This document shows, piece after piece, positions 36,325 to 45,500 of a stretch of DNA of 64,000 nt (position 1 is the stretch's first letter; each line of letters starts with the position of its first letter). The stretch covers positions 1-64,000 of the forward strand of contig JAJFKF010000042.1 of assembly GCA_021773365.1 (NCBI GenBank), in the 5' to 3' direction. This DNA is from Gammaproteobacteria bacterium. GTDB taxonomy: Bacteria > Pseudomonadota > Gammaproteobacteria > Steroidobacterales > Steroidobacteraceae. The position numbers were made by a program, and so were the translations under genes. Under the pieces are notes generated by a model. It saw only the letters and a list, made by a program, of their open reading frames with translations. It made no database searches and was not told the DNA's origin.

Positions 36325-39075
36325 CTACCAGTTCTTGGAGAACTGCAGCGACATGTACCGACCAAGGGGATTCGCATTCGAGGCGTCGTAGCGCAGACCC
36401 GAACCGCTGTAGAGGAACTCAGGCGGATCCTGATCCAGCGCATTGTTGATGCTGAGCGTGGCAGCGAAGCCCTGCAGCCAGCGCCCGCCCTGCATTTTCG
36501 AGCCATCCAGGCGCAGCACCACGTCCGCGGTTGTCCAGCCCTCTATCTCGCCAGCAGGAGTCGGGAATGGATTCGAATAGGAATCCACATAGTTCACGAA
36601 GACGGTGGCGCCCAGGGCCCGACGCGACCAGCCCAGTTTTGCACGTAGCCGCAGGTCGACTGCCTTGCCAACTTCGTTGTACAGATCGAAAGGCGGGCTG
36701 TTTTCAGTCAGGCGACGGTCATGCCCGAGCGTAAAGCTGCCATTGAAGCCGGCATTGATGCGGTTTTCACCGGACAAGAATTCATTGTCCACGATCAGGT
36801 CAATGCCATCGACTTTCTCCACCGACAGATTGTTGGTGCGATTGTCGAACAACACGAGATTCGGAAACACGTCCAGGATGTTCTGCGTGGCTGGGTCGAA
36901 TGGCGTTCCCGTTCCATTGGAGATGATGCCGTTGGTGTCGGTGGCCAGCACGGCAGCAAGCAGATCGGCTGAGGGATCGCGATGCACCACATCAGTGAAG
37001 CGATCCTCCCTCACCAGAACCAGCGCCTGATCCGTCCCGCCGAAGGCAGGTGTCTCAATGCGGTCCTTGTACTCGACGTTGAAATACGACAGCGACACGC
37101 GGCCTTGCGGCATGAATGCCGGCCGGAAATCCACGCCGAAACTCCAGGTACGTGCCTTCTCCGGCCCCAATCCGGGATTGGTTCCATCCCACGTCAGTAC
37201 CGCTGTGCTACCGCCACTGAGCGGATCGGTGCGGTTCGCCAGTGACGCCTCGTTGCGCGGAGGCGCGACTTCAGTCAACGGCGGCACGCGAAATGCCGTC
37301 GAGTAGGCGGCACGAACCGTCACTTCATCGGCCACCGCCCAGACAACACCCACTTGCGGGTTGACGGTGCTGCCGAAATCGCTGTAATCGTCATAGCGCC
37401 CCGCCAGAGAGATCTCCAGACCCCGCAGGCCCGGCTGCGTGCCATTTTCCACCAGCGGCAGCAGCACTTCTGCCGATACGGAGTCGATGTGCCGGTCGGA
37501 ATGCGCCACCACCAGACCATTCGGAGCGCCGTTGCGGAAGGCGACGATATTCCTCATGCCTTCCTTGCGCCGTTCCACACCCACCGCCGCCTGAGGAACG
37601 ATGCCGCCGATGGCGAACAACGGACCACTGGCCAGCATTGATGCGGTGCCCAGCGTCGCTGCACGGTCATAGATGGACTCCGAAGCAATGAAGAAATCAC
37701 CGAAGTCCAGGGCATAGGCCGAGAAGGTTTCGGTATAGATCAGGCTGACAGCCGCTGAGGTATCGAGCGCCCAGGAGCCGATGCCGAATACCGCACCGGC
37801 AGAAGCATTGTACTGCTCGGTCGGAATGACATACCGCGTCCAGCTCTCGTTGTCGGCTCCGCTGTACAGCGTCTTCTCCAGAGACTCGGAGCGCTTCGAC
37901 GTGTACATGGCATCGGCATACAGCTCCACATTGTCGCTCCACGAGAAGCGGCCCGACAGCAAAGCGGAGTGCTGATCGGCTGGCGGCAGCAGATCCATAT
38001 ACGTCTTGATGTTCCCCGAGGGAAGCGGCGAGATCACCAGCCCGGTATCCAGAAGATCCAGACCGTAGTCGTGCCGATAGTCGTAGGCCAGCATGAATCC
38101 CCAACGCTGCGACTTCATGCCCGCCGTCTGATTCAGCTGCAGGCGTTCGCCACCGGCCGATGCCAGACCATACTGAGCTCGCGTTTCGAACCCCTCGAAG
38201 TCACGGCGCGTAACCAGGTTGACCACACCCGCGACGGCATCGGACCCGTATACCGCCGAACGTCCGCCCGTCACGATCTCGACGCGCTCAATCGCCGACA
38301 GGGGAATCGTGGAAATGTCGGTCACGCGCCCGAGATTGCTGCCGGCGCGGCGCTTGCCATTGACCAAAGTCAGTGTCGACTGCGAACCGAGACCACGCAG
38401 ATCGATACCAGAGGCGCGATCCTCGTTGAGGCGCGCCAATCGCGAGCCACCCTCGGCGAACCGGGCCTCGGGACGAATTTCGGTGAAGTTCTGCGGCAGC
38501 TTCTCCATCAGGTCCTCGACGGTGGCATAGCCATCGCGTTCGATTTCCTCGCGCGTAATCGTAATGGACGGAGCCGCAATCGTCTTGGCACCGCGGATGT
38601 TTGTACCCGTCACGGTAATTTCCTGAGCCTCGGGCTCCGGCCGTTCCGCCGCCGCCGAAGCGTCGGAGTACTGGCCAGTTGCGGGTGTATCACGACGCAC
38701 CAGCCGCAACTCCCGATTGTCTACCTGGCTGGAGGCCTTCTGCACACGAGCGGGTGAAGTACTCTCGATGACGAACGATCCGCCATCCGTTACCCGCACG
38801 CTCAGCCCGGATCCGTTAAGAAGTCGCGCCAACGCCTCCTGCACCGAATAGCTGCCCTGCAATCCGGGCGCGCGCTTTCCACGCACCGCAGAGGGCTCGA
38901 AGACAACATTGACGCTGGCCTTGCTGCCAATGGCACGCAGGGCGTCCGGCAACGCCTGAGCAGGTAAGTGAAAATCATAGTTGGTTTGCGCAAAAGCCGT
39001 CGCTGGCAAGGCAGCGACAGCGGCAACCAGGAATGCAACTGCGCACAACGCGCGTAAACCGGCTACTACTGGCAT
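36325..39075 (-). CDS. TonB-dependent receptor with STN domain
   Basis: 916 residues from the ATG at 39075, where a signal peptide begins (ending ATAFAQ); the frame extends 16 codons further upstream, through the promoter region. STN domain at about 35-105 (FHLPAQALPDALRAIGSKA), a TonB-box-like EITVTG at about 170, plug with DLRGLGSQSTLTLVNGKR and VYGSDAVAGVVNLVTR, and a 22-strand-type barrel ending in FSKNW. It is followed at once by the S9 peptidase. FecR and FecI genes lie upstream on the same strand, the standard order for a surface-signalling unit. A promoter-like site with the same pattern as that of the sigma gene precedes it. The ligand is probably a peptide; this is inference from the peptidase. 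Confidence 0.95.
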   Translation of the reverse strand: MPVVAGLRALCAVAFLVAAVAALPATAFAQTNYDFHLPAQALPDALRAIGSKASVNVVFEPSAVRGKRAPGLQGSYSVQEALARLLNGSGLSVRVTDGGSFVIESTSPARVQKASSQVDNRELRLVRRDTPATGQYSDASAAAERPEPEAQEITVTGTNIRGAKTIAAPSITITREEIERDGYATVEDLMEKLPQNFTEIRPEARFAEGGSRLARLNEDRASGIDLRGLGSQSTLTLVNGKRRAGSNLGRVTDISTIPLSAIERVEIVTGGRSAVYGSDAVAGVVNLVTRRDFEGFETRAQYGLASAGGERLQLNQTAGMKSQRWGFMLAYDYRHDYGLDLLDTGLVISPLPSGNIKTYMDLLPPADQHSALLSGRFSWSDNVELYADAMYTSKRSESLEKTLYSGADNESWTRYVIPTEQYNASAGAVFGIGSWALDTSAAVSLIYTETFSAYALDFGDFFIASESIYDRAATLGTASMLASGPLFAIGGIVPQAAVGVERRKEGMRNIVAFRNGAPNGLVVAHSDRHIDSVSAEVLLPLVENGTQPGLRGLEISLAGRYDDYSDFGSTVNPQVGVVWAVADEVTVRAAYSTAFRVPPLTEVAPPRNEASLANRTDPLSGGSTAVLTWDGTNPGLGPEKARTWSFGVDFRPAFMPQGRVSLSYFNVEYKDRIETPAFGGTDQALVLVREDRFTDVVHRDPSADLLAAVLATDTNGIISNGTGTPFDPATQNILDVFPNLVLFDNRTNNLSVEKVDGIDLIVDNEFLSGENRINAGFNGSFTLGHDRRLTENSPPFDLYNEVGKAVDLRLRAKLGWSRRALGATVFVNYVDSYSNPFPTPAGEIEGWTTADVVLRLDGSKMQGGRWLQGFAATLSINNALDQDPPEFLYSGSGLRYDASNANPLGRYMSLQFSKNW

Positions 39076-39127
39076 GAATGAACCCTTCCGAGTCTGATCT
39101 GACAAAATTACTGACACGTCCATTGCA

Positions 39128-39156
39128 CTAGACGACTCAGAACGACAATCCCGACA
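39128..39156 (-). promoter_or_regulatory. ECF-type promoter of the TBDR/S9 unit
   Basis: Minus strand: TGTCGGG (39156-39150), 15-base spacer, CGTCTAG (39134-39128), about 53 bases upstream of the TBDR ATG. The same two elements at the same spacing precede the adjacent sigma gene. CGTC-type -10 elements are common for ECF sigma factors. Confidence 0.65.
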
Positions 39157-39220
39157 TTCCCTTGTGAGCCTGCTCGGGCCATGAAAGCCACAGCAGACAC
39201 GGCGCTACGCAAACCGGCTT

Positions 39221-40216
39221 CTAGTGCGCCTGCGGCGCATGGAGCACGATCCGCCCATCCGCGTCTCGGACCTGCAGGCGATGAAGCCGCGCCATGGCCT
39301 GCGCAAACTCACGGGGATCCCGGGTCTCGAATACGCCGGAGACCCGCAGGTGAGCCACTGATGAATCCACGATGATCCTCTGCGAACTGCCGTAGCGGTT
39401 GATCTCTGCGGCAACATCCTGCAATGACGCGTCGTCGAACATGACCTCACCACGCCGCCAGGCGATCAGGGCTTCCACTTTGGGACGGTCATGCACCACA
39501 GGCTCATCGTCGCGAGCGATCACCCGCTCTCCCGGCTCCAGCAGCACCTTGCGACCAGCGCTGGCTGCCGCGCCCCCGCTATTCGATGGGCGAATCATCT
39601 CGATCTTGCCGTCAAGCAACGTGACCGCGACACTCATCGCATCCTTGCGCACGACGAACTTGGTGCCCAGCGCCCTGACCTGCTCTCGTCCCGCCTCCAC
39701 AATAAGCGGCCGCAGCGGATCCCGGGCAACCTCAAACAGACCCTCACCCCGATCCAGGCGCAAGCGCCGCTCATCTTCCGTATAAAGAACCGTAAGTTTG
39801 CTATCGGTGTTCAATGACACCCGCGTACCATCATCGAGAGTAACTGTTTGCTGCTGCCCCACGCCAGTGAGATACGTCGGCGAGCGCTGCGCATACAGCA
39901 CTGCTCCGACAATGGCGATAGCCAATGTTGCGGCCACTGCCAGCCACCTTGCCTGCAGATCGTCCCTTTGTTTGTCAGAACCCCGGCCTGCAGATCCAAC
40001 GAGGCGTGCTGCGCCAGGGATGACCTCCCAGGTGTCGGTGGCACGTGAAAACGCATGCGCATGCGCGGAATCGGCAGCCAGCCACTCCTTGAACGCGGCT
40101 TCCGCGGCTGCAGTGCGCGCGCTGCCTTGCAGCCGCGCAATCCACGCCGCTGCTTCGGCAAGTACCACGTCATTGTCCTGTTGTGTTTCCACCGGCTTTA
40201 CCACCCATCCATCCAT
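39221..40216 (-). CDS. FecR-family regulator
   Basis: 331 residues. N-terminal cytoplasmic part (about 20-65, EAAFKEWLAADSAHAHAFSRA), one membrane span at about 92-110 (VAATLAIAIVGAVLY), then the periplasmic FecR domain (VTLDDGTRVSLNTDSKLTV) and a C-terminal segment with FDDASLQDVAAEINRYG resembling an STN fold. The start overlaps the sigma gene by 19 bases in another frame. It should transmit the TBDR signal to that sigma factor. A 145-base gap with its own promoter-like site separates it from the TBDR start. Confidence 0.93.
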   Translation of the reverse strand: MDGWVVKPVETQQDNDVVLAEAAAWIARLQGSARTAAAEAAFKEWLAADSAHAHAFSRATDTWEVIPGAARLVGSAGRGSDKQRDDLQARWLAVAATLAIAIVGAVLYAQRSPTYLTGVGQQQTVTLDDGTRVSLNTDSKLTVLYTEDERRLRLDRGEGLFEVARDPLRPLIVEAGREQVRALGTKFVVRKDAMSVAVTLLDGKIEMIRPSNSGGAAASAGRKVLLEPGERVIARDDEPVVHDRPKVEALIAWRRGEVMFDDASLQDVAAEINRYGSSQRIIVDSSVAHLRVSGVFETRDPREFAQAMARLHRLQVRDADGRIVLHAPQAH

Positions 40217-40677
40217 TTAGTCAGAAACATAACCGCCCGGGCGAGCTGCTTCTCAACGGCAGCGACAGACATGCCCTCCTGCCGTGCAATCTGCGGAAAG
40301 CTCAGTCCCTCGACACGCTGGGCCATCAGGATACGCAGCGCCAGCGGGCTGAGTCTTTCCATGCCTGCCGCTGCCCGGCGCAAACGCTCCTGCGCACGGA
40401 CCACCTCGTCCTGCCGAGGCTCAGAGTCGGCTACCAGATCAAAGTCGACTTCTGCAGGATCGAATGGTGATTTTCTTTTCCGTCGCACCTGATCGCGGCT
40501 GATATTCACCGCCGCTTTGACCAGGAAGGCCTCCTGTGAACGCAACTCGTGTGCCCGGGTGTAGGCAGTCAGTCGGGCAAAGGCCTCCTGCACGATGTCA
40601 TCAGCGTCCTCGGGCGTCACTCCGCGCCGCAGGACGACCGACCGTGCTTTCTTGAACATTTGAGCAATGGCGCTCAT
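40198..40677 (-). CDS. ECF sigma factor, FecI type
   Basis: 159 residues. Region 2: DADDIVQEAFARLTAYT and AFLVKAAVNISRDQVRR; region 4: MERLSPLALRILMAQRVEGLSFPQIARQEGMSVAAVEKQLARAVMF. The gene has its own promoter-like site that matches the one in front of the TBDR, so it probably activates both itself and the receptor. It is coupled to the FecR gene by overlap. Confidence 0.95.
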   Translation of the reverse strand: MSAIAQMFKKARSVVLRRGVTPEDADDIVQEAFARLTAYTRAHELRSQEAFLVKAAVNISRDQVRRKRKSPFDPAEVDFDLVADSEPRQDEVVRAQERLRRAAAGMERLSPLALRILMAQRVEGLSFPQIARQEGMSVAAVEKQLARAVMFLTKWMDGW

Positions 40678-40718
40678 GGACTCCGCATCTGCTGCCTGAC
40701 TACCGCCCTATCATAAGG

Positions 40719-40747
40719 CTAGACGATCCAGACCGCGGTTCCAGACA
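40719..40747 (-). promoter_or_regulatory. ECF-type promoter of the fecI-like gene
   Basis: Minus strand: TGTCTGG (40747-40741), 15-base spacer, CGTCTAG (40725-40719), 42 bases before the sigma ATG. It differs from the TBDR promoter at 39128-39156 in one base of the conserved 14. This suggests autoregulation. Confidence 0.65.
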
Positions 40748-40821
40748 TCCGGCTTCAGTCGCCTGGATTCGTCGATGGGCAGAGGCGTGCTTTGCACAGT
40801 ATATTCACTTCGCTCTGACCG

Positions 40822-42426
40822 CTATTCGTCCACAAGCCCGACTCCTTTCATCGGCACGGCTATTTCCGGCAGATCCTCCGCGCTCTTCAGGTACTCCGGT
40901 TCCGGCCTGAGATTCGTCTTCTGCTCATAGGCGTAACCACAGGAAAACACTTTCGCATCGGCATTCCTGGCGCCGACAAAGGAAATCCCGATCGGAATGC
41001 CATGGACCGCACCCATCGGTACGGTCAGGTGAGGATAACCGGCGATTGCCGCCATCGAACCGATGCCCACCCACTGCGGCCAGACATCACCGTTGACGGG
41101 ATCGACACGCGGTGCAACAGGGCCCGACGGGGCTACGAGGATATCGACATGGTGTTCAGCAAGCAGTCTGTCGATGCCGTTTTCGCGCGCGGCCTGTGCG
41201 GCGTCATTGCGCGCTTCAATGTATTCGTTTTCATCAAGGCCGCCAAGCTTGTCCGCTTCTTCAAAAATACTTTGGTCGAACAACGCCAGCTCCAGACCTG
41301 CATTGGCCTGATTGAATGCAATCAACGCGGAAAGATCACGCGTCTCAACAGAGGGCGCGGCATCGGCAAGATAATTATTGATTGTCGCCTTGAATTCATA
41401 ACGCAACATCTTGCCCTGGGCGCCGGGGATCTTGCCGGCGGATTGAAATTTTTCAATCTCCACCAGCACGGCACCGGCGGCTTCGAGCGCCTTTAACGCG
41501 GCGTCAAAGTGCTCTTTGATGTCGGCATTGGACCCTTGCGCATAACGAGCCACACCGATGCGGGCGCCCGCCAGTGAATTGGCATCAAGTGCCGCGACAT
41601 AATCCGTCTTGTCATCACTGGTCGCCATCGCGTTCAGCATCATGGCCGCACCTTTCACCGTTTTTGTCATGGGGCCGGCCGTGTCCTGCGATGAGGATAT
41701 GGGCACAATAAACTGCTGCGAAACCAGGCCGACACTGGGCTTGAAACCAACAACTCCGTTCACATTGGACGGACAGATGATCGAACCATTGGTCTCGGTG
41801 CCGACTGCGCCTGCCGCCAGCGATGCGGCAACCGCCACGGCCGAACCGGAACTGGACCCGCAAGGGCTGCGATCGAGCATGTGGGGATTGCGCACCTGGC
41901 CACCCAGCGCCGACCAGCCGCTGATCGAATTGCCGGAGCGGAAGTTGGCCCACTCACTCAGGTTGGTCTTTCCCAGAATAATCACGCCGGCGTCACGAAG
42001 GCCGGCCACCAGCGGTGCATCGCGCCCGGTGACATTGTCCTGCAGTGCCAGCGCGCCGGCGGTGGTGGGTAGCGGGTCGCGGGATTCGATGTTGTCCTTC
42101 AGCAGGACCGGTATGCCGTCCAGCGGACCGAGCGCCTGTTTCTTTGCCCGCCGTGCATCGGCTGCACGGGCCTGATCGAGAGCGTCGGGGTTGAGCGAGA
42201 GTACGGCCTGCAATGTCGGGCCCGCCCTGTCCACGGCATTGATACGGGCAATATAGGCGTTGACGAGTTGTTCCGATGTGACTTCACCGGCGGCCAGGGC
42301 GCTGGCAATGTCCGGCAGGGGCCTGGCGATAATGCCGGCTGGCGCCGAAGCCTCCATCTGCGCCGTATCGGGCGCACAGGCCACCAATGCAAGGGCCGGC
42401 AAAGCCATCAATATCAGTGGCTTCAT
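40822..42426 (-). CDS. Amidase signature enzyme, lipoprotein
   Basis: 534 residues from the ATG at 42426, which begins a lipoprotein signal with lipobox LVAC. The amidase signature is complete: the Lys in LLKDNIE, the serine-rich PCGSSSGSAVAVAASL and the conserved TNGSIICPSNVNGVVGFKPS with the nucleophilic Ser. The family hydrolyses amides of many kinds; a secreted lipid-anchored form suggests an external amide or peptide amide. It stands alone between the signalling module and the large divergent kinase-like/subtilase gene. Confidence 0.93.
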   Translation of the reverse strand: MKPLILMALPALALVACAPDTAQMEASAPAGIIARPLPDIASALAAGEVTSEQLVNAYIARINAVDRAGPTLQAVLSLNPDALDQARAADARRAKKQALGPLDGIPVLLKDNIESRDPLPTTAGALALQDNVTGRDAPLVAGLRDAGVIILGKTNLSEWANFRSGNSISGWSALGGQVRNPHMLDRSPCGSSSGSAVAVAASLAAGAVGTETNGSIICPSNVNGVVGFKPSVGLVSQQFIVPISSSQDTAGPMTKTVKGAAMMLNAMATSDDKTDYVAALDANSLAGARIGVARYAQGSNADIKEHFDAALKALEAAGAVLVEIEKFQSAGKIPGAQGKMLRYEFKATINNYLADAAPSVETRDLSALIAFNQANAGLELALFDQSIFEEADKLGGLDENEYIEARNDAAQAARENGIDRLLAEHHVDILVAPSGPVAPRVDPVNGDVWPQWVGIGSMAAIAGYPHLTVPMGAVHGIPIGISFVGARNADAKVFSCGYAYEQKTNLRPEPEYLKSAEDLPEIAVPMKGVGLVDE

Positions 42427-42580
42427 GACAAACCTCTCCTGTGACAACTATGCGTATTGGGCATGAGCACCGATGATGCCCCGGCTGGCCGATAATACAT
42501 TGATATGCAAGGTCACCGTCCGCGCGCTTGGCCCCATCACCACCTGGGCGTATTGTGACCCCTTCAAGGGGGGCCTGATC

Positions 42581-45500
42581 ATGCGTGCAATCGCTATTCT
42601 CGCGCTGCTGTGCTGTGCCGGGTACGCACATGCCATTCCAGAGGAAATTGCCAACGATCCGCAGGCGCTGCACAAGTATTTCAAGGAGCTGGAGGCCAGG
42701 ATGGATGCCGGCGAGATCTCCTTCTACGACTACATGGACGAATGGAACGACATGTCGACGCAGATCGCGCGTGCCGTCAGGCGGCTGGAAGAGGCGGAGC
42801 TGGAGCAACTCAATCAAGCACGCCTGGACACGCTGACCATTGATGCCACCGGCACGGACGCCGGGCAGGTCTGGGCACAGAAGGTCGGAGATTTTCTCGT
42901 CTCCACCTACTACGCAACCGACCCGGACGCCGAGGCGACCGACGCCAGTACCACCACACGCGCGGCCAGCGGCGAATCACTGCTTGATTCCCGCGAGCAC
43001 TACGCTGAAGAAATCGGCGAGCTGCAACAGAGCCTGGAGGTCTACCAGAACGATCTGAACCGGGCGATAACCAACCGTAACAATCTGCAGACGAACCTCG
43101 ACAGCTACATCGACAGTCGGTCGATCTGGGAGTCGCTGGATTTCGCCAGTGACGACTCGCGCAAGGATTATCTCGTCGCGCAGATTGCCAAGGCCGACGA
43201 GCAGATCCTGTTCCTGCGCGGCATGACCGCCGCGACCTACCAGGCGCTGAACAACACCATCACCGCGGCCGGGAGCCACGAGCGCACCCTCACCCTCACC
43301 GCCGTAAAGTCAGACGCGGGGTTGCTGAAGAAAGAAGAAGAGTTCCGCTTCCAGGAAGCGGTGGCGCTGACCCGCGAGCTGAACACCACGCACCTGCAGT
43401 TCGTTGAGGGCCAGGCGGGATTTGACGCCCAGTTGCAAACCCTGGACCAGATGATCGCCCGGCAAAGCGAACTGGGGTATACCGACGCGGCGGAAAAGTT
43501 CGAGAAGGACAAGGAATACGTCATCGCTACCCACGAACTGTGGATCGCCGGCATTCAAACTGAAATATCCGCCCAGGGCTCGAACCTGCAGCGCGCGTTC
43601 AACCGCAACGCCGCCGAAGGCGTCGGCCCGCAGAATCAGACACAGCTCATCAGCCAGATTGCCGGCTGCGGCGACAGCCCCATGCTGGTGCTGGAAGGGC
43701 GTGATCCGCAAACGCGCGAGATCGTCGATGAGGACATCCGCTGGAGCGTGGACGCGGCGACGCAAAGCGCCACCGGCATCGCCAGCGGGGCGGCGGCCAA
43801 TGCGCCGGAAGAGTACACCTGGCGGGATTTCGCCTACGACTACTCGGATGAGTTCTACGTCAGTTTCAAAAATCCCCGCATCTTCTTCGGCCGCTATGGT
43901 TCGTACTGGGAGGGCGTGGGCAACGCCACCTACGACGCCGCTCACGGTCTGTACGTAATCGGTGCCGAGGCAGTCGATACGGTTGGGGAAGCCGGAGAAG
44001 GCGCCTTCGGCTACTACACCGGCGTGGATACGGATGTTTTCGGCCGGGAGAATCTCGATACGTTGTATGCCATTCCCGATTCGGTCTCGGGGATCAGCGG
44101 CGAGGGCATTTACGACGGTACCCAGTCGGTGCTCAGCTGGATGGATCGGCGCATCGAGATACAGGCCGGTTCCGGCGAACAGGGTCTGCGCGATGCCCTG
44201 GAGGACTTCGGCTACGTCACCGGTACCGTCGGCACCTTTGTCGCCGCACCGGAAGTGATGATTCTCAAGGCCACCAGCAAGGGCGCGCAGGCGGGCAAGG
44301 CCATGGTCGTGGCGCGGGTCATGAGAACCGGGGACCGCGCCGCGGAAGCGACGGGCGCGGCGCGCGTAGTCAGCGCCACCGCCGAAGCCGGCGCCGTGGA
44401 ACGGGTGGCGGGTGCGGCAGGCGATGCAATCAATCCCCTGCCCGAGGCCGCGGCCAGCCTTCCGCCGGGACAGATTCCCGCCCATGTGGCCGAAGCAGCC
44501 ACGCCACTGCCGGGTGCGCGGCCGCCGGGCGGCGGCAGGCCGGTGGGCGACTTGCCCGCCCACGTTGCTGAAGCTGCAACGCCGGTGCCGGGCGCAAGGC
44601 CGCCGGGCGGTGGCGGTGCGCCGCTGCCGTCCAGTCCATCCGGGCATGGGATGACCGTCGATGTCGCGCCCTTCGGCGATCTGCCCGGTGGTCCGTTGGT
44701 GGTGACACGCACCGACGGCGGCTCCCTGGTGCTCGCCGGCAAGCCGAGCTCCGGCGGTTTCGCCGATTTCTATTCGCTTCCGGGGCGCGAGGACATCGGC
44801 ATCAAGGTCATTCAGGCCGGCGGCACCGACCTGGATGCACTCGGTCATGCGGCGCTGGAAGCACTCGATCCCGGCATCGCTGCCGCACCCAGGGTAATCG
44901 CCGAGTATCCGATTACCACGGTCGGTCGCCTGGAAGGCGGCGTGGTGCAGGTCGTACAAAAAGCGCCGCCGAGTTTTGCCAGCGACGCGGCGCGGGCGAT
45001 CAAGACCGCCGCCGGTGACATGACCCCCGGCCAGGTCGGTGCGCTGAATCGCGCCACTGATGCGCTGGCCGACACCGGCTGGGTGATGGCGGACATCAAG
45101 GCGGACAATTTCACCTTCCTGCGCGGCGCGGGCCCGGATGAGTGGATTCCGGTGTTCTTTGACTTCGGCGGCTTTGTAAAGATGAAAACACCGGAAGCGG
45201 CGCACGCTCTCAAAACGGCGCTGCAGAACCCGCCGACGGAATTTCTCACCGGACCATGGGCCGAAGCGCGCATCGGTTTCCAGAACCGCCTGGCTGAGCG
45301 GTTCAATCCGCTGGTCGACTGGGCGGAAATGGAACGGCTCACCGGGCAGCCGTACCGCACGCTTTCCGGGGGCCTGGACGGCTTTCCCTACAACCCGCGC
45401 ATCGGCGAGCAGTTCCCGGCGATACGGCTGGCGGAGGGCGCCGCGCCCGTACTCCCACCGCTGACAACGCAGGCCGCCGGCGGCGCCAGCACGGCGGCCG

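Noticed and set aside
42559-42571. CCCCTTCAAGGGG palindrome as a transcription terminator
   Set aside because: It has almost no loop and no T-run, and it contains the ribosome site of the following gene; it is more likely incidental or a translation-control element.
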